NCBI GenBank assembly: GCA_037043235.1
Contig: JAWRVZ010000625.1
Span: forward strand, 61,611 to 125,610
Source: Rhodeus uyekii
Taxonomy: Eukaryota > Chordata > Actinopteri > Cypriniformes > Acheilognathidae
Direction: 5' to 3'
Length of the DNA: 64,000 nt
Under the pieces are notes generated by a model. That model was not told the DNA's origin. It did not search any database and worked only from the letters and a program-made list of their open reading frames with translations. Positions 61,633 to 64,000 of the stretch are shown here, in pieces (within the stretch, counting starts at the first letter, position 1; each line of letters begins with the position of its first letter). The position numbers were made by a program, and so were the translations under genes.

Positions 61633-64000
61633 TGTCGAACTTCCGATCGTGCAGACCAAACCGTAAGGTCTAGAGACTTGAAAGTTGGCCAGATGGTAGG
61701 TCTCAATTTGGGGGGAACGTATCAAAACATGACGCAAATCGGCCTATAGGTGGCGCTACAGCCACTAAAAACGCGTACACGCTCATAACTCGTAAACCGT
61801 TTGTCCTACACTAAAGTGTCTTATATCACTGGAATCCTTGGCTCAAGACTTAAAAAATGTATATCTCCGATTTCATTTCCGTCTATAAAAATTTTCCGCC
61901 ATTTTGAATTTTCTGAAAAAAATTTTTTTCGAACTCCTCATAGAGCGTTTGTCCAAATCACGCGAAACTTCACACGCATCATCTAGAGACTCTCCTGACC
62001 AAAAGTTATTCAAATAATTTTGATCAGTGATTCACGCTCGCAACAGGACGTCCAAACGTCTGAATAGGGCGGAGCCTCTTTCGCTAAAATCGTAATAACT
62101 CTGAAACGCAAAGAGATAATCTCACCAAACTTCAAATACTCATGTATGAGCTAGTTTTGTGGTCACGCTAAAAAACCTGGAACGATTGACCACTTGGTGG
62201 CGCTATATTACAAAAAAACACTAAAACATCTGTACATGTGCACTCGTTATTCCGATTGACTTCAAACTTGTCATGCACGGTCTTTGTCCAATGAGCCATG
62301 ATGATTTAAGAGGATATTGGCATATCTCAAAAAACATGGCCGTCATCGGCCAATGAAGTTTGAGCATCAATTAGACCAACTTAACGAACTTCAATCGGAA
62401 CGAAACTCGATGAGCGTATTTGACTCATAGTCCTAGAGGTCTGTCAGAATTTTTTTTTAAATCGGCCACTAGTTGGCGCTAACGAGTTTTTTGCGTCTCT
62501 ACTCACGTGTTGTTTCACACATCCTCACAATATTGATATCATCTGTTAGATCTCCTCATACTGAGCAACTTTGCTTCAAGAACCACTGCTGTAAATCAAA
62601 TTGTTAGCGAAATTTTGGAGATTTTAGAAAATTAAAATTTTTCGAACTAGTCATAGGCCGTCAATACGATTGGCTTGAAAATTCACACACATCATCTAGG
62701 GACACTCAAGGCAAAAAGTTATTCAAAGAATTTCGATCAGTTTAACCGTTCAGCAGATACAATTTTTCATATATTTCTGATTTGGTCTATTGTGATTAAA
62801 ATGTCTATATATCTTGTGCACAAACAAAAAATGTCACAGAACTGTGAACATGTTAAGAACAAGTCATTTTGAAGAAGTGTGTCTGGTTTCATGTATTTCT
62901 GATGCTCATACGGCTCACAATAAATTATAAACTACCTATACTTTAAAATCTCAGTAAAGCTGTAATACTAGTTTTGTCCACAAGAGGCACCGTCAGGCTA
63001 GGAAATCTTTTTATTCTATTTTCAGTTAGCAGACTCTCTATTCACATCTTGTTTCACACATCCACACAATATTAATATTTGATAGATCTTCTAATATTGA
63101 GTAACCCATTAAAACTGAAAGATGATGGCTGTAATATTACTTGTCCACAAGAGGGAGCCACAGGATAAGACATCGTTTTATTCCAATTTCTGAATTTGTT
63201 TTCTTTTAATATGTGAACAATTTCTAAATTGGCTTTCACGGTACACTCGTTTATTCAATTGACTTGAAACTTGTCATGCACGGTCTTTATCCAAGGGTCC
63301 ATGATGTTCTAAGAGAATATTGGCATATCTCAAAAAACATGGCCGTCATCAGCCAATGAAGTTTGAGCATCAATTAGACCAACTTAACACTTTTGCTAAA
63401 ATTGTAATAACTCTGGAGTGCAAAGAGATAATCTCACCAAACTTGAAATACTCATGTAAGAGCTTATTTTGTGGTCAAACTAAAACATCTGCAACGATTG
63501 ACCACTTGGTGGCGCTATATTATGAAAAAAAACTCAAAAACATCTGTACATGTGCACTCGTTAGTCCGATTAACTTCAAACTTGTCATGCACGTGGAGAA
63601 CAAGTCAGATTGACATAGACTGACATAACAGTTCAGATGACATGACATGTTGTGTTAAACACATTCACACTATATTTATATCATTTGATAGATCTTCTCA
63701 TACTGAACAAACTTCATAAAACTGTGATTATGTGGCGAACAGGTCAAATTGACATAAACTGACATAACAGATCATATGACGTGTTAAGCACATCAACACA
63801 ATACTGAAATCATTTGATAGATCTCATTCTGAACAACTGTAATATGTCTACATATGGTTTTCAGAAAGTAAAAACTTCACAAAAAGCAGTTTATGTGGAG
63901 AACAAGTCAGAATTACATACATTGACTGACATAAGCTGACAACAGATCAGATGACGTGTGGTGTTAAATATCCACACAAAAAAATCGGTATAATTTGATA
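61545..64000 (+). mobile_element. Family II unit d (cut by right window edge), rearranged 3' part
   Basis: 5' domain at 61545 followed by a long ATT tract (61593-61631). The body is more diverged than in units a-c. From about 63240 the order is scrambled: a second copy of the CTTGTCATGCACGGTC module (63270) is followed by the earlier TTTTGCTAAAATTGTAATAA module (63391) and by a third CTTGTCATGCACG (63580). No 3' end is reached. The last 400 bp hold repeats of GAACAAGTCAGATTGACATA-like strings. Confidence 0.75.
61593..61631 (+). repeat. Longest ATT microsatellite in the window
   Basis: About twelve to thirteen ATT triplets in family II unit d. Confidence 0.9.

Noticed and set aside
63100..63200. 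Possible unrelated insertion between family II modules (CCACAAGAGGGAGCCACAGG region)
   Set aside because: It resembles the CCACAAGAGGCACC module of the other family II units and is best read as a diverged copy of it.
1..64000. Classical centromeric satellite
   Set aside because: Unit length varies from 1.07 to 2.15 kb, with structured ends, microsatellites and two families. This is a transposon-derived array. A heterochromatic location is possible but cannot be judged from sequence alone.

Overview
The window is eukaryotic repeat DNA. I see no protein-coding gene, rRNA or tRNA anywhere in it. No stop-free stretch with a start codon exceeds about 113 codons, and the longer ones are the same few translations recurring because the DNA repeats. 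The style (AT-rich, long ATT and CTT tracts, recurrent vertebrate-type CTCF, CRE and YY1 motifs, high-copy element array) suggests a teleost fish, possibly cyprinid-like. This is an impression from sequence style, not a proof.

The whole 64 kb is one head-to-tail array, all on the + strand, of a non-coding composite element. I delimit 34 units of family I (1-31208 and 35352-59314) and 4 of family II (31327-35351 and 59434 to the right edge). A complete family I unit has: one or more copies of a 56 bp 5' domain starting AGGGGCCAAGCACC; an ATT/CTT microsatellite; a body of degenerate modules; and a 3' end GTGCTTGGCCCC, about 6-7 bp, hairpin GCTGCTTGCAGC, TATATTT. The first 12 bp after the leading A (GGGGCCAAGCAC) are the reverse complement of the 3' motif GTGCTTGGCCCC. 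Family II has the same layout with another sequence: GGGGTTCAAACG at the 5' end pairs with CGTTTGAACCCC at the 3' end. Asymmetric (subterminal) inverted repeats, a 3' hairpin after the inner inverted repeat, a microsatellite near the 5' end, no obvious target duplication, a T-rich end and tandem arrangement are what is known of non-autonomous Helentrons (Helitron2/HINE type rolling-circle elements). I therefore infer a Helentron-like class, with moderate confidence.

Family I splits into subfamily A (units 1-5, 7, 10, 11, 15; about 1.5 kb; 3' hairpin GCTGCTTGCAGC) and subfamily B (the rest; about 1.1 or 1.8-2.1 kb; palindromic hairpin GCTGCTAGCAGC). B units are long or short depending on whether they keep two or one copies of an internal repeat of about 725-732 bp. 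Each copy of that repeat ends in a sequence matching the CTCF core consensus. Unit-precise duplications are visible: 26412-31208 reappears at 38312-43108 with no difference in the lines I compared, unit 8 reappears as unit 22, and unit 13 as unit 21. Breakpoints fall in the ATT tracts.

The notable biology is the paired-end covariation between families, quantised expansion of the 5' domain in 3 bp steps, unit-by-unit shuffling of the array, and the dense repetition of CTCF-like, CRE (ATGACGTCAT) and YY1-like sites. Together these could give the array chromatin-organising or regulatory activity. That last point is inference.
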